The notes under the pieces are model-generated. The model saw only the letters and a program-made list of their open reading frames with translations. It was not told the DNA's origin and did not search any database. From assembly GCF_009708075.1 (NCBI RefSeq), contig NZ_WMBT01000002.1, positions 310,001 to 374,000 on the forward strand: DNA of 64,000 bases. Direction: 5' to 3'. Positions 34,082 to 44,309 of the stretch are shown here, piece by piece. Positions within the stretch are counted from its first letter, which is position 1. Each line of letters opens with the position of its first letter. The position numbers and the translations under genes were made by a program. This DNA comes from Paracoccus lichenicola (GTDB lineage Bacteria > Pseudomonadota > Alphaproteobacteria > Rhodobacterales > Rhodobacteraceae).

Positions 34082-35230
34082 ATGGATTACCAGTTCACGG
34101 TACTAACCGTCAGTCAGCAGGTTACCACGCGGACCACGGGAGCCGAGGCACAGGCGCCTTGGTCGAATTCCCCGCCCGGCATCCCCATCGGCTTGCCCGG
34201 GGCGGCGCTTTCCACCATCACCATCAGCGACGACGACACCCGCTTTCAAAGCGGTCGCTATGACCCCGACCTGATCGGCCAGACGCTGAAAACGGATGTG
34301 ATCTTCGGCAACAGCGCGACACCCACGCCGACGGGAACGCAGTTGTCCTTCCATATCGCCTCGGTCATCAGCAGCAAGAATGCCGATGGCACGTATGATG
34401 AGTTCCTGGCGCTGTTTCCCCGGGAGTTGATTCCCAACGCGACGGGTCCGGAACTTGGCGGGCGCTATGCCGTCCTGTTGATGCCCGTTCCCCGGACGAA
34501 CGGAACCTATCCGGTCTTCAGCCTGTCCAGGTCCTATGGCTACACGGGGATCCGCAATCTTCAGCGCACGAACGACTCGGTCGCCTATGCGCCGCCCGCC
34601 GCCGTGACCTGCTTTGCCCTGGGAACGATGATCGACACGACGGCAGGGATTCGCGCGGTCGAAACCCTCCGGCCCGGCGACCTGATCCTGACCCGGGATC
34701 ACGGGCCGCAGGTCCTGCGCTGGCAGGGCAGTGCGCATGTCACGCAGGACGGATTGGAGATGCGGCCGAACCTGCGTCCGATCCTGATCCGCAAGGGCGC
34801 GCTTGGTGCAGGCAGCCCTGCACGCGACCTCGTGGTCTCGCCGCAGCACAGGATCCTGGTCAGGTCCCGCATCGCGCACCGGCTGTTCCAGGATACGGAG
34901 ATCCTGGTCGCGGCCAAGCACCTGGTGGGACTGCCGGGGATCCAGGTGACCGCTCCGCCAGAGGGGGTGACCTATTTCCACCTGCTGTTCGACCGGCACG
35001 AGATCCTCATGTCGAACGGCGCCTGGTCGGAAAGCCTTTACACCGGACCCGAGGCGCTGAAGTCGGTCAGTGACGCGGCGCGCAGGGAAATCATGGCATT
35101 GTTTCCCGACCTGGCCCAGGGAATGGCCCCGGCTCCGGCCCGCCGCCTTCTGACCGGGCGCGAGGCGCAGCAACTGGCGGAACGCCAGTTGCGCAACATC
35201 GGCAAACGGTCCCTGGTCGAGGCCCTGTAA
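34082..35230 (+). CDS. Hint-domain protein (Hedgehog/intein type)
   Basis: A 382-residue protein with an N-terminal unrecognised region (residues 1-170) and a Hint_2 domain from about 174 (CFALGTMIDTTAGIRAVETLRPGDLILTRD, Cys as the splice/cleavage nucleophile) to about 325, including VVSPQHRILVRS and YFHLLFDRHEILMSNG. Such proteins are numerous in Rhodobacteraceae and are often surface or secreted proteins that may self-cleave. No signal peptide is seen and there are no calcium-binding RTX repeats. The ATG at 34082 is preferred over an earlier in-frame codon. Role unknown. Confidence 0.85.
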   Translation: MDYQFTVLTVSQQVTTRTTGAEAQAPWSNSPPGIPIGLPGAALSTITISDDDTRFQSGRYDPDLIGQTLKTDVIFGNSATPTPTGTQLSFHIASVISSKNADGTYDEFLALFPRELIPNATGPELGGRYAVLLMPVPRTNGTYPVFSLSRSYGYTGIRNLQRTNDSVAYAPPAAVTCFALGTMIDTTAGIRAVETLRPGDLILTRDHGPQVLRWQGSAHVTQDGLEMRPNLRPILIRKGALGAGSPARDLVVSPQHRILVRSRIAHRLFQDTEILVAAKHLVGLPGIQVTAPPEGVTYFHLLFDRHEILMSNGAWSESLYTGPEALKSVSDAARREIMALFPDLAQGMAPAPARRLLTGREAQQLAERQLRNIGKRSLVEAL

Positions 35231-35234
35231 GGCG

Positions 35235-35261
35235 GTTGTCCCCGGTCTGGCCGGGGACAAC
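35235..35261. terminator. Bidirectional terminator hairpin
   Basis: Perfect 11-base stem gttgtccccgg (35235-35245) / ccggggacaac (35251-35261) with a 5-base loop. It occupies almost the whole gap between the convergent Hint-domain and 5'-nucleotidase genes. No U-run follows, so termination strength is uncertain. Confidence 0.65.
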
Positions 35262-35266
35262 GTCCT

Positions 35267-36868
35267 TCACTTGACGGTGATGCGGCCGTCCAGGACGGGC
35301 TTGTAGGCCCCATCCTGCGCGCCAAGATAGGCCGCGACGACCTCGGCGAGATCCGGGCCGAAGTCATAGGCGTTCTGCGCCTTGGTCTCGAAGACCTCGT
35401 AGCCGTCGCCGCCCGCGCGCATGTAGTTGTTCGACACGACGCCATAGGTCGCCGCCATGTCGATGGGCTTCCATTCGCCGTCCGCCATCACCATCACGCC
35501 GCTGATCCGCTTGCCCGCCTCGGCCGCGGGATCGACGGTGTATTTCAGCCCCGCGACCTGGGCGAAACGGCCTGCGCCTTCCTCGTACTGGCTGGCCCCG
35601 TTTTCCAGGGCCGCGATCACGTCCGCGCCCTTCAGCTGAAAGGTCGCCAGCATGTTCTGGAAGGGCAGGACGGTATAAACCTCGCCCATCGACACAGGTC
35701 CCTGGTCGATCGAGGCACGCAGGCCCCCGCCATTGGCGATGGCAATGGTCATGCCCTGGTCCCTGACCCGGTCCAGCATCGCCTCGGCCACCAGGTTGCC
35801 CATCTCGCATTCGCGGGCGCGGCAGCTGGTGCGGTCGCCGTCGATGGGGGATGCGGTTTCGGCCACGATCTTCTGGCGAAGCTCGTCGATAGGGGCGGCC
35901 ATTTCGGTGACGCGGGCGGCGATGGCCTCGTCCTCGGGGACGGACTTGTCCAGCAGGATCGGCTCGCCCTCGGCCTTGGTCAGCTTGCCGTTGTCGTCGA
36001 AGGTCAGCGTCAGGTGGCCCAGGTATTTGGAATAGGCATAGGCGGTGGCGACCGGAACCTCGGCGCCGTCCGGCCCGGCGACCATGGTGGGATAAGGCCC
36101 CTCGGCATCCTCCATGTCGCCCAGCAGGGTGTGCGAATGGCCGCCGACGATGGCGTCCAGCCCCGGAACCTCCTTGGCGAAAACCTGGTCGCGCCCGTAA
36201 CCGACATGGGTCAGCGCGATGATCTTGTCCACGCCCGCATCGGTCAGTTCCTGCACATCGGCCTTGAGGCTTTCGATGTCGTCCTGGAAGATGACGCTTG
36301 GACCCGGGGATGCGGTTTCGGGCGTGTCCATGGCCAGCGCGGACACGATGCCGATCTTCTCGCCGCCAACATCAAGGGTGATGACGTTCTCGACCTTGCC
36401 GTTCAGGACATTCGACTGCGACAGGTCGAGATTGCCCGATACCACGGGAAACTCGACGCCGTCGGCCAGGACGGCCAGCCCTTCGGGACCGTCGTCGAAT
36501 TCGTGATTGCCGACCGCCATCGCGTCATAGCCGATGGCGGTCATGAACTCGACGACATCCTTGCCCTTGTAGGTCGTGTAGAACAGCGATCCCTGGTACT
36601 GGTCGCCCGCGTCCAGCACGATCACATTGCCACCCTCTGCCCGGATCTTGTCCCGCAGTTCCTTGACCTTGGCAGCCACGCGCGCCACGCCGCCGAAGCA
36701 TTCGCCCGCGTCCTTCGCTTCCTGGTCGCAGGTGCTGTCGTATTCGTTGATCGCCTCGATCCGGCTGTGCAGGTCGTTCGTGTGGAGGATATGCAGCACC
36801 GTTTCGGCCTGCGCCGATCCTGCGAAAAGCGCCGCGGCGGATACGGCAGTCAAAAGGCGGAATGCCAT
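35267..36868 (-). CDS. Periplasmic 5'-nucleotidase (UshA/CD73 family)
   Basis: Removes phosphate from extracellular nucleotides (UshA also splits UDP-sugars) so nucleosides can be taken up. The 533-residue product has a signal peptide (MAFRLLTAVSAAALFAGSAQA), the metallophosphatase domain with HTNDLHSR near 30, DAGDQYQGS near 85, GNHEFDDG near 120, THVGYGRD near 210 and GGHSHTLLG near 235. The C-terminal nucleotidase domain follows, with NGGGLRASID near 390 and SNNYMRAGGDGYE near 485. Start at 36868. It could supply purines to the catabolic genes, but is distant from them. Confidence 0.93.
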   Translation of the reverse strand: MAFRLLTAVSAAALFAGSAQAETVLHILHTNDLHSRIEAINEYDSTCDQEAKDAGECFGGVARVAAKVKELRDKIRAEGGNVIVLDAGDQYQGSLFYTTYKGKDVVEFMTAIGYDAMAVGNHEFDDGPEGLAVLADGVEFPVVSGNLDLSQSNVLNGKVENVITLDVGGEKIGIVSALAMDTPETASPGPSVIFQDDIESLKADVQELTDAGVDKIIALTHVGYGRDQVFAKEVPGLDAIVGGHSHTLLGDMEDAEGPYPTMVAGPDGAEVPVATAYAYSKYLGHLTLTFDDNGKLTKAEGEPILLDKSVPEDEAIAARVTEMAAPIDELRQKIVAETASPIDGDRTSCRARECEMGNLVAEAMLDRVRDQGMTIAIANGGGLRASIDQGPVSMGEVYTVLPFQNMLATFQLKGADVIAALENGASQYEEGAGRFAQVAGLKYTVDPAAEAGKRISGVMVMADGEWKPIDMAATYGVVSNNYMRAGGDGYEVFETKAQNAYDFGPDLAEVVAAYLGAQDGAYKPVLDGRITVK

Positions 36869-36994
36869 CGGTGATTCCTTTCTTGTCCGTGGGACCTGAA
36901 GGAAGATTGGCGCAGCCCAACCCAAGGGTCAAATGACGGAATCTTGGCAATCCGCGCACTTGACCCGCCGCACGGCGCCGGGGCAAATGCCGCC

Positions 36995-37330
36995 ATGATG
37001 ATCTACAAGGTTTTCCGCACGGCGGAATGGGAACAGCTTCGGGCCGATGGCTCGACACGGGGCGCGCCGGTCGATGTGGCCGACGGCTTCGTGCATTTCT
37101 TGACCGCCGCGCAGCTTGGCGCGACCCTGTCCCGGCATTTCGCGACCGAGGGAAACCTGGTGCTGCTGGCCTGCGATGCCGGTCGCCTTGGCGATGATCT
37201 TCGGTGGGAACCCTCGCGCGGCGGGGACCTGTTCCCGCATCTTTACCGCGCGCTGCGGCTGGACGACATCGCCTGGTCGCGCGACATCCTGCCCGGCGCG
37301 CATGGCCACGACACGGGACCGCTGGAATGA
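36995..37330 (+). CDS. DUF952 family protein
   Basis: A 111-residue cytoplasmic protein of the DUF952 family, function unknown. Motifs: [13 protein letters not shown] at the start, [20 protein letters not shown] around 35 and [19 protein letters not shown] near 75. An ATG one codon later (36998) is equally possible. Overlaps pyrD by four bases, so it is read with it; DUF952-pyrD pairing is seen in other Rhodobacteraceae as far as I recall. Confidence 0.88.
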   Translation: MMIYKVFRTAEWEQLRADGSTRGAPVDVADGFVHFLTAAQLGATLSRHFATEGNLVLLACDAGRLGDDLRWEPSRGGDLFPHLYRALRLDDIAWSRDILPGAHGHDTGPLE

Positions 37331-38391
37331 AGCTTGTCGAAAGGATCGGCCTCGCTGCCCTGCACCGGCTGGACCCGGAACGCGCCCATGACCTGTCGAT
37401 CCGCGCCTTGTCGTCGGGGCTGGTGCCGCTGCCGGGGGCGCCCGTGACCTCGGACAGGCTTCGCACCCGGCTTGCGGGGCTGGATCTGCCGAACCCGGTC
37501 GGACTTGCGGCGGGTTACGACAAGAACGCGAAAGCCGTGGCCCCCCTGATGCGCGCGGGCTTCGGCTTTATCGAGCTTGGCGCGGCCACCCCGCGCCCGC
37601 AGCCCGGCAACCCGCAGCCCCGCCTGTTCCGTCTGACCAGCGACCGGGCGATCATCAACCGCTTCGGCTTCAACAACGAGGGCGCGCAGGCGATTGCCGC
37701 GCGCCTGGAGGCGCGGCCCAAGGGAATCCCCGTCGGGCTGAACATCGGCGCGAACAAGGACAGCACGGACCGCGCCGCCGATTTCGCGACGGTCGTGGAG
37801 ATCGCCGGCGCTTCGGCCGATTTCCTGACGGTCAACGTGTCCTCGCCCAACACCGAACGCCTGCGCGACCTGCAGGGCGCGGATGCCTTGGCGGCCCTGC
37901 TGCAAGGCGTGCTGCAGGTGCGCGACCAACTGCCGCAGCGCCGCCCGGTCTTCCTCAAGATCGCCCCCGACCTGGACGACCGCGAGATCGCGGACATCGC
38001 CGCCGTCGCGCGTGCGTGTCGGATCGACGGCATCATCGCGACGAACACGACCCTGTCGCGCGACGGCCTGTCCAGCCCCCATGCCGGCCAGACCGGCGGG
38101 CTGTCAGGCCAACCGCTTTTCCAGCGGTCCACGGCCGTGCTGGCAAGGCTCTATCAGGCGACGGACGGCGCGATCCCCCTGATCGGCGTCGGCGGCGTCG
38201 CCTCGGCTGACGACGCCTGGCAGAAGATCCGCGCTGGGGCCAGCGCGGTGCAGATCTATTCGGCGCTGATCTACCATGGCTTTTCGCTGGTCACGCGGAT
38301 CGCGAACGGCCTGGACGAACGCCTGCGCGCCGAGGGCAGGACCCTGGACGACCTGCGCGGCAGCGGCGTCAACGACTGGCTTCAAAGATAG
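37327..38391 (+). CDS. pyrD: Dihydroorotate dehydrogenase (quinone), class 2
   Basis: Membrane-associated flavoprotein oxidising dihydroorotate to orotate with ubiquinone, in pyrimidine synthesis. The 354-residue product has the N-terminal amphipathic membrane-binding helix region of class 2 enzymes, [16 protein letters not shown] near 60, NRFGFNNEG near 112, the catalytic-serine loop [15 protein letters not shown] near 175, and FMN contacts in [22 protein letters not shown] near 285. Its stop overlaps the end of convergent cysE by ten bases. Confidence 0.96.
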   Translation: MKLVERIGLAALHRLDPERAHDLSIRALSSGLVPLPGAPVTSDRLRTRLAGLDLPNPVGLAAGYDKNAKAVAPLMRAGFGFIELGAATPRPQPGNPQPRLFRLTSDRAIINRFGFNNEGAQAIAARLEARPKGIPVGLNIGANKDSTDRAADFATVVEIAGASADFLTVNVSSPNTERLRDLQGADALAALLQGVLQVRDQLPQRRPVFLKIAPDLDDREIADIAAVARACRIDGIIATNTTLSRDGLSSPHAGQTGGLSGQPLFQRSTAVLARLYQATDGAIPLIGVGGVASADDAWQKIRAGASAVQIYSALIYHGFSLVTRIANGLDERLRAEGRTLDDLRGSGVNDWLQR

Positions 38392-39206
38392 TCGTCAAGG
38401 CCCAGCAACTGGTTCATGCTGTGCGACGGTTCCGAACATCCCGCGTCGCCGATGACCCGGGCAGGCACGCCGGCCACGGTCTTGCAGGACGGAACCTCGT
38501 GCAGGACCACCGATCCGGCGGCGATGCGTGAATTGTGGCCGATGCGGATGTTGCCCAGGACCTTGGCCCCTGCCCCGATCATCACCCCGTCCCCGATCTT
38601 CGGGTGGCGGTCGCCGTCTTCCTTGCCGGTGCCGCCCAGCGTCACCGAATGCAGCATCGACACGTTGTTGCCGACGGTGGCCGTCTCGCCGATGACGATG
38701 GAATGGGCGTGGTCGATCATCACCCCGGTGCCGATGACCGCGGCCGGATGAATGTCCACGCCAAAGCATTCCGAGCAGCGCATCTGCACGAAATAGGCCA
38801 TGTCGCACCGTTCCTGCTGCCACAGCCAATGCGCCATGCGGTAAGCCTGAAGCGCCTGGAAGCCCTTGAAGAACAGGACGGGCTGCAACAGCCGATGCGT
38901 CGCCGGGTCGCGGTCATAGACCGCCATCAGGTCGGCGCGCGCGGCATCCCCCAGTTCGGGCGACGAGCGATAGGCCTGGTCCGCGATCTCGCGCAGGATC
39001 TGCTCGCTCATCTCGCCGCTGGCCAACTTCAGCGAAAAGCGATAGGCCAGCGCGGCTTCCAGGCTGGGATGATGCAGCAGCCCCGCATGGATCAGCGCGC
39101 CCAGCAGCGGTTCGTCCCGAACCGCCGCCCGCGCCTCGTCGCGCAGCTGCGACCAGATCGCATCGCGATCAAGTCCCAGGTTCTTCTTGGTGCCTTGCAT
39201 GTTCAT
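38382..39206 (-). CDS. cysE: Serine O-acetyltransferase
   Basis: Acetylates serine for cysteine synthesis. The 274-residue product has the helical N-terminal domain (residues ~15-150) and the left-handed beta-helix of hexapeptide repeats ([48 protein letters not shown]). Starts at 39206 and 39200 are both possible; no strong ribosome binding site chooses between them. It lies just beyond the 3' end of the gene transfer agent cluster on the same strand, a neighbourhood reported for other Rhodobacterales. Confidence 0.94.
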   Translation of the reverse strand: MNMQGTKKNLGLDRDAIWSQLRDEARAAVRDEPLLGALIHAGLLHHPSLEAALAYRFSLKLASGEMSEQILREIADQAYRSSPELGDAARADLMAVYDRDPATHRLLQPVLFFKGFQALQAYRMAHWLWQQERCDMAYFVQMRCSECFGVDIHPAAVIGTGVMIDHAHSIVIGETATVGNNVSMLHSVTLGGTGKEDGDRHPKIGDGVMIGAGAKVLGNIRIGHNSRIAAGSVVLHEVPSCKTVAGVPARVIGDAGCSEPSHSMNQLLGLDDYL

Positions 39207-39273
39207 GCCATGGGTCCACGCCAGTAATCCATTCTTCTTAACGTGAACCGGCGGCAGAGAAAAGGACAGGCCG

Positions 39274-39984
39274 TCAATCCGGCAGCCGCAGTTCCAGCCA
39301 GTGGACGGCAAGCTTCACCTTGCCGCCCGTGAAGGCACCGCCTTCGCCGGTCATCAGCAGGTTCGCGCCCGAATAATAGGTCATCGGTGTTCCCAGCATC
39401 CCGCGCGCCCAGGACCCCGCCCCCTTGCCAAGACCCTGGCCAAAGCGATTGTTGGAATCCGCTGTTCCCAACCGCCAGGTCTGAAGCGAGCCGGTCAGCG
39501 CCTGCGTGACCCGTGCAACCGCCCCGATCACCATCGCGCCTGCGGGGATCGCGATGCCCGTGTCGAAAACCGCGCCAGCGCCGACGGTCACTTCGCCCTC
39601 GGCCAGCCCGAAGGCCAGGCCCGACCCCTGCACGCCAAGGGTCGCGGCGCCGATGAACCACGACTGGCCGTCGAAGGTCGCCTCGGCCCCGCGATCGGCG
39701 ACAAAGGCCCGCATCCCGCGCGAGGGGCTGACGAAGATCCAGCCCCCGTTCGCGCCGACCGCGATCCGCCCCGCCTGCCCTGCCCAGGCCCCTGTTGCGC
39801 CCAGTGGCACTGCCCAGCATTGCCCGTCGATCACCGTTCCGGGCGGGGTCGGGGTCGCCGTGCTTTCCAGGACGGCGTTGGTCAAACCGTCCAGCCGCAT
39901 CAGCGCCTCGTTGACGGTGACATGCTTCTGGGCCTGCGCGGACTGAAGCAGCGGCAACTGATGGCGCATGGTCTCATTCGACAT
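39274..39984 (-). CDS. DUF2793 protein at the end of the GTA cluster, possible tail fibre
   Basis: A 236-residue DUF2793 protein. Residues ~10-85 hold the conserved part (LPLLQSAQAQKHVTVNEALMRLDGL, then GQCWAVPLGATGAWAGQAG), followed by a C-terminal beta-rich domain ending in KLAVHWLELRLPD. It starts inside the end of the large baseplate gene (11-base overlap), so it is translated with the GTA cluster. DUF2793 occurs in phage and GTA tail-fibre proteins, hence the inference of a receptor-binding or fibre role. Confidence 0.85.
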   Translation of the reverse strand: MSNETMRHQLPLLQSAQAQKHVTVNEALMRLDGLTNAVLESTATPTPPGTVIDGQCWAVPLGATGAWAGQAGRIAVGANGGWIFVSPSRGMRAFVADRGAEATFDGQSWFIGAATLGVQGSGLAFGLAEGEVTVGAGAVFDTGIAIPAGAMVIGAVARVTQALTGSLQTWRLGTADSNNRFGQGLGKGAGSWARGMLGTPMTYYSGANLLMTGEGGAFTGGKVKLAVHWLELRLPD

Positions 39985-42900
39985 TGAAGTTCCTCCTGGC
40001 ATAGGGGCCTGCGCCGAACTGATCGGACAGTTGCGCAACGGCGAGGGTGAAGGCGCCGCCCGCATGGGCGGCGGTCCAGACCTGTTCGGGGACGGTATAG
40101 GCCGGCGTGCCGACATCCGCCTCGTGCAGGACGGCACCGTTCTGGATCAGGCGCAGGCGATAGCGTTCGCGGACCTCGCCCAGCGGGATGTCCTCGCCCT
40201 CCCACCCGTCGCCATCGACGCGGCTGCGGCGGATCCAGGACAGGGTGCGCCCCTCGGCGCGCAGGTGGCAGGGCGCATAGGGGCGCAGCCCGATCCCCCG
40301 CGCCTCGGTCGCCAGCGCGCGAAAGCTCGGATCGTCAAAGGCCCGCCGCGCGGGACCGATGCGCCAGAAGCGTTCCTGCCCCCGGGCCGAGGGCGGCAGG
40401 CTGACCTGCTGCGCCGCGCCGTCCAGGATCACCACCACGCTGCCCTCGGGCCAGACCTCGGGCATGATGCCGTCGGTGCCCGCCTGCCCGCGCAGCCTGC
40501 CGCCGATCTCCCACAGATCCTTCTCGACCGGGACCGCGCTGGAAAACTGGATCACCTCCCAGTTCTCCAGCGAGCCGTCCCCGATCGCCAGCACGTTCGA
40601 CCCCGCCAGCAGCGCCTTTATCCCGACCGACCGCAAGGATGCGTCCTTCAGCCGGACACGAAGCGCCGCGCCCCGGTCGATGACCCCGGGCCGCGCGCGC
40701 GGCAGCGGCGTTTCCGTCCGCCCGATGAACGCGCGTTTCCGCAGCGTCGTGTTCAGCTCGAACCCGCCGTCGCCCTCGATCGAGGAATAGGCGACCACCG
40801 ACCCCGGCCAGGGCTTCGCCGTCGCGGCCAGATAGGGCGCGTGCGGCTGCTCGTCCCCCTTCAGCAGCGGCAGGTCCAGGAACAACGGCCAGACCGGCAA
40901 CGTCGGAGTATAACGGTTGATGATGCCGTCATCCTCGTTGGTCACGGCCTGCTGATAGGCGCCAGGCTCGACACGCACCGCATCGACGGTGATGGCGCCC
41001 GCGCGCTCCACCCGGTCGATCCGCCACCGCTTCGGCTCGGCCCGGCCGTCATCCATGCGGATCACGTCGCCCGGTCCCAGATCGGCGGCGGACGGCGGCA
41101 GCGCAAAGCGCGCGGTGTCGCGCGACACGGCCGCCTCCGCCAGCCAGCGTTCCGCGATGGCCCGCCCTTCGGCCCGCGTCAGGGACATGGCGAACTCGCT
41201 GTCGCTGACCGTGTTGCCTTCCGCATCGGCCAGGCTGACCTCGGCGGTCGCTGTTGCATAGTCTCCGCCCGCCTCGACATGGGTCAGACGCAGGCGGCCG
41301 GACAACTCGGCCTGCGCCTGCCGGACGGTCTGGAAATCGCCGACCTCCTCGCCGATCGCCAGATGCTCGCGCCCCAGGTCGCGCTTCACCAGCCCGTCCC
41401 GGGGCAGGAACCGCAGCGATCCGTCGCGCTCGACCGCGTCGATGCCATGAGCCAGCAGGATCGGCTGCAAGGCCGCGCGCGCCGTCTCGCCGCCGCTGAC
41501 CTGGAAGCCGCGCACGACCCCGGAAACGGCGCTGGTGTCGAAATCCGCAACACCCGCCTCGCGGCAGATGTCGCCGATGACCGCGCCCAGCATCACCGAC
41601 CCTGCCCGGCCGTTCAGCCAATGGCCGCGCTGCCAGGCCGGGCCGTCAGACCACAGATCGGGCCGCCCCGGAAAGGCCGGGAAGGGCCGCGCGTCCCAGC
41701 ACCAGACATGCGCCCGGTCCAGATCGACCATGCGCCGGCCATCCTCCATCGCCGGGTTGTTCGCAGGCTTCGACCAGTATGACGTGACCGCCCGGACATA
41801 AGCCGCCTGGATCGCATCGTTGCGCTGCCCGCTGGAGTAATGAGGCAGCGTGCTTTCCGAACTCATCGCGTCCAGGAACTTGTTGGGCTGGTTGGTCGCC
41901 TTGTCCAGCGCCGCGCAGCCGTATTCCGTGAACCAGATCGGCTTCGACCCCGGCACCCACCCCGTCGCCTGCCGCGACCGCACGCCGTTGGGGCGGTCGT
42001 AATGCAGGTTCTGCCACCAGCTTTTCAGGTCCTTGTATTTCCAGACCCAGGCCTCGTCATAGCCGCCATCCGTGATCGGCGTGCGCACCTGCGCATCGCG
42101 GTCGGCGTCGCTGGCGTAATACCAGTCGAAGCCCTCGCCCCCGCAGACATTGTCCTCCAGGTAATCCGGGTTGCCGATGCGGCCCCATTGGGCATCCAGG
42201 TGATCCTCGCCATCGCGCCAGTCGGACAGCGGCATGTAGTTGTCGATGCCGATGAAGTCGATGTCGGGATGCGCCCACAGGGGATCCAGATGGAAGAACA
42301 GTTCTCCATTGTCCGGATGATGGCCGAAATATTCCGACCAGTCGGACGCATAGCCGATCTTGACCGAAGGTCCCAGGATCGCGCGCACATCGGCGGCCAG
42401 GCGGCACAACTGCGCGACGGCGGGATAGCTGTTCCCGGCACCGCGGATCTGCGTCATCCCCACCATCTCGGACCCGATCAGGAAGGCGTCGATCCCCCCT
42501 GCCGCCGCACAAAGATGCGCGTAATGCAGGATGAACCGGCGATAGGACCACTCGTCTGGTCCCTGATAGCGCACGGTTTCGCCGTCCCGCACGAAATCGC
42601 CCACGGCAGCGGCACCGAAGAACGCCTGCACCTCGGCCACTGCCGCCGCCGTCCCATCGGCCGACCCCGCCCGCCCCGGCGCGACCGATGTCGTGACCCG
42701 CCCGCGCCAAGGCATGACCGGCTGTTCCTCGGCCCCATACGGGTCGGGCAGCTTGTTGCCCGCCAACTGCTCCATCAGGATGAACGGATAGAACACCGCC
42801 TTGCGCCCCGATGCTGCGATGGCCCGCAGCCCCTCGACAACCGCCTGGTCCGCGGGCGTCCCGCCATAGATCGGACGGTCGTTCACCCGCGCAACTTGGG

Positions 42901-43858
42901 TAGCAGCGGCACGGTCGATGCCCGCCACCGTCCAGGGCATCTCGTCCCCGTCGATCTCCTTCTGCTCGACCTTGGGCTGCACCGTGCAGCGGTTGATGCG
43001 CAGGTCGCTGCCGAACCAGGACACCACCATCGACACCGAGCCGACATTTGGCAACTCGCGCCCCAGGATGGTCATCGAGGCCGTGAAGTCCGTCCCGCCC
43101 ATCGGCGTGTTCACGTTCGTGGACCGCAACTCGCCCAACCCCAGATCCTGGTTCACCGGGGTCGTCGCCAGCGAATATTCGCCCGTGCCGGGGATCAGCG
43201 CGACTGCCCGCACGTCGCGGCACAAGCCGCTGCCGTCCTGCGCGGGCGACGTGACCTCGAAGCTCAGCTGCGGCATCCGGTTGCCCCAGGCTTCCAGGTT
43301 CAGATCCTCCAGCACCACATAGGCCAGCCCGCGATAGGCAGGCGCCCCATCGCCCTCATGCGCCGCGATGGCGGGGTCGGGCCGCTGATCCTCGTCGCCG
43401 TCATAGACGCGCATGTTGAGGTCGTCGGCGGCGATCTCCTCGCCATCCGCCCAGACCCGGCCCACACCCAGGATCCGCCCCTCGCACAAGGCAAGCGCCA
43501 CCGACAGGCGATAGCTGATCTGCGTGACCGTGGACCGGGGCGTGCCCTTGCCGCCGCCCGCATCCTCGGACCGCGCGATCTCCTCCAGGGGCGAGGCCCA
43601 GATGACATGGCCCGGCAGCCGCATCTGCCCCCAGATGCGCGGGATCGGCGCGCCTTCGCCCGCCGTTTGCAGGCGCAGCCGGTCGATGCGGCCGGTTTCC
43701 ACGGCCTTCGATCCGCTGCCCAGCAGCCGCTGGTCGATGACCCGGCCGACCGTCGCGCCGACCGCGCGACCGATGACCGCGCCCGACAGGCCCAGGACCG
43801 CGCCGCCGAAGCTTCCGCCAATCGACGCCCCTACGGCGGACAGCACGATGGTCGCCAT
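39974..43858 (-). CDS. GTA baseplate/host-specificity megatron protein (RcGTA g15)
   Basis: The largest GTA protein, 1294 residues, at the tail tip. Residues ~1-100 have a glycine-rich hydrophobic start (SIGGSFGGAVLGLSGAVIGRAVG). The middle part (about 420-740) is the GTA TIM-barrel-like domain with a glycoside-hydrolase look (FLIGSEMVGMTQIRGAGN; GIDNYMPLSDWRDGEDH; KPIWFTEYGCAALDKATNQ). The phage-tail and receptor-region domains follow to the end. Matches the length of RcGTA g15 (~1300). Last of the canonical cluster genes; 22 bases after g14. Confidence 0.94.
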   Translation of the reverse strand: MATIVLSAVGASIGGSFGGAVLGLSGAVIGRAVGATVGRVIDQRLLGSGSKAVETGRIDRLRLQTAGEGAPIPRIWGQMRLPGHVIWASPLEEIARSEDAGGGKGTPRSTVTQISYRLSVALALCEGRILGVGRVWADGEEIAADDLNMRVYDGDEDQRPDPAIAAHEGDGAPAYRGLAYVVLEDLNLEAWGNRMPQLSFEVTSPAQDGSGLCRDVRAVALIPGTGEYSLATTPVNQDLGLGELRSTNVNTPMGGTDFTASMTILGRELPNVGSVSMVVSWFGSDLRINRCTVQPKVEQKEIDGDEMPWTVAGIDRAAATQVARVNDRPIYGGTPADQAVVEGLRAIAASGRKAVFYPFILMEQLAGNKLPDPYGAEEQPVMPWRGRVTTSVAPGRAGSADGTAAAVAEVQAFFGAAAVGDFVRDGETVRYQGPDEWSYRRFILHYAHLCAAAGGIDAFLIGSEMVGMTQIRGAGNSYPAVAQLCRLAADVRAILGPSVKIGYASDWSEYFGHHPDNGELFFHLDPLWAHPDIDFIGIDNYMPLSDWRDGEDHLDAQWGRIGNPDYLEDNVCGGEGFDWYYASDADRDAQVRTPITDGGYDEAWVWKYKDLKSWWQNLHYDRPNGVRSRQATGWVPGSKPIWFTEYGCAALDKATNQPNKFLDAMSSESTLPHYSSGQRNDAIQAAYVRAVTSYWSKPANNPAMEDGRRMVDLDRAHVWCWDARPFPAFPGRPDLWSDGPAWQRGHWLNGRAGSVMLGAVIGDICREAGVADFDTSAVSGVVRGFQVSGGETARAALQPILLAHGIDAVERDGSLRFLPRDGLVKRDLGREHLAIGEEVGDFQTVRQAQAELSGRLRLTHVEAGGDYATATAEVSLADAEGNTVSDSEFAMSLTRAEGRAIAERWLAEAAVSRDTARFALPPSAADLGPGDVIRMDDGRAEPKRWRIDRVERAGAITVDAVRVEPGAYQQAVTNEDDGIINRYTPTLPVWPLFLDLPLLKGDEQPHAPYLAATAKPWPGSVVAYSSIEGDGGFELNTTLRKRAFIGRTETPLPRARPGVIDRGAALRVRLKDASLRSVGIKALLAGSNVLAIGDGSLENWEVIQFSSAVPVEKDLWEIGGRLRGQAGTDGIMPEVWPEGSVVVILDGAAQQVSLPPSARGQERFWRIGPARRAFDDPSFRALATEARGIGLRPYAPCHLRAEGRTLSWIRRSRVDGDGWEGEDIPLGEVRERYRLRLIQNGAVLHEADVGTPAYTVPEQVWTAAHAGGAFTLAVAQLSDQFGAGPYARRNFNVE

Positions 43859-43880
43859 GATGGCCTCCTAAGGTCTGAAA

Positions 43881-44309
43881 TCAGGGAAAGCGGAACCGGG
43901 CCGCGATCCGGTTCTGCCAGGGCGTCGTCAACGGGCTGTCGATGACGCCATGCGCGTTATAGGCATGGATGAACCGCGGCGCCTCGCCCGCGTCGGACAG
44001 GATGCCCAGGTGCTTGGCGACCGCCCCCGCCCGCATCCGGAACAGCAGCACGTCGCCGGGCAGCCAGTCGACCCCGGGATCGACCGGAACCAGATGGCGC
44101 AGCGCGGCGGCCATCAGCACCTCTTGCCCCCCGCCTTCGCCCCAGTCGGGGGTATAGGGCGGCGGCGCCTCGGGTTCGCCGCCATGGCGTTCCCGCCAGA
44201 TGCCCCGGATCAGGCCCAGGCAGTCGCAGGCCACGCCCTTGGTGCTGGCCTGGTGCTGGTAGGGCGTGCCGATCCAGGACCGCGCGATGGAAACCACGTC
44301 GTCAGCCAC
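43881..44309 (-). CDS. GTA tail peptidase, NlpC/P60 type (RcGTA g14)
   Basis: A 142-residue NlpC/P60 peptidase expected to cut recipient peptidoglycan during tail contact. The catalytic Cys is in VACDCLGLIRGIW near residue 30, and the His in AVAKHLGILSD near 100, with HAYNAHGV following. Its start overlaps the g13 end by eight bases. Order g12-g13-g14-g15 is the standard GTA tail-tip block. Confidence 0.93.
   Translation of the reverse strand: MADDVVSIARSWIGTPYQHQASTKGVACDCLGLIRGIWRERHGGEPEAPPPYTPDWGEGGGQEVLMAAALRHLVPVDPGVDWLPGDVLLFRMRAGAVAKHLGILSDAGEAPRFIHAYNAHGVIDSPLTTPWQNRIAARFRFP

Noticed and set aside
35235..35261. Riboswitch or attenuator reading of the hairpin
   Set aside because: It lies between two convergent stops, so a transcript-end role is the plain explanation.
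39968..43945. Long plus-strand open frames opposite the GTA g15 gene
   Set aside because: Same shadow signature; g15 on the other strand is full length and motif-rich.
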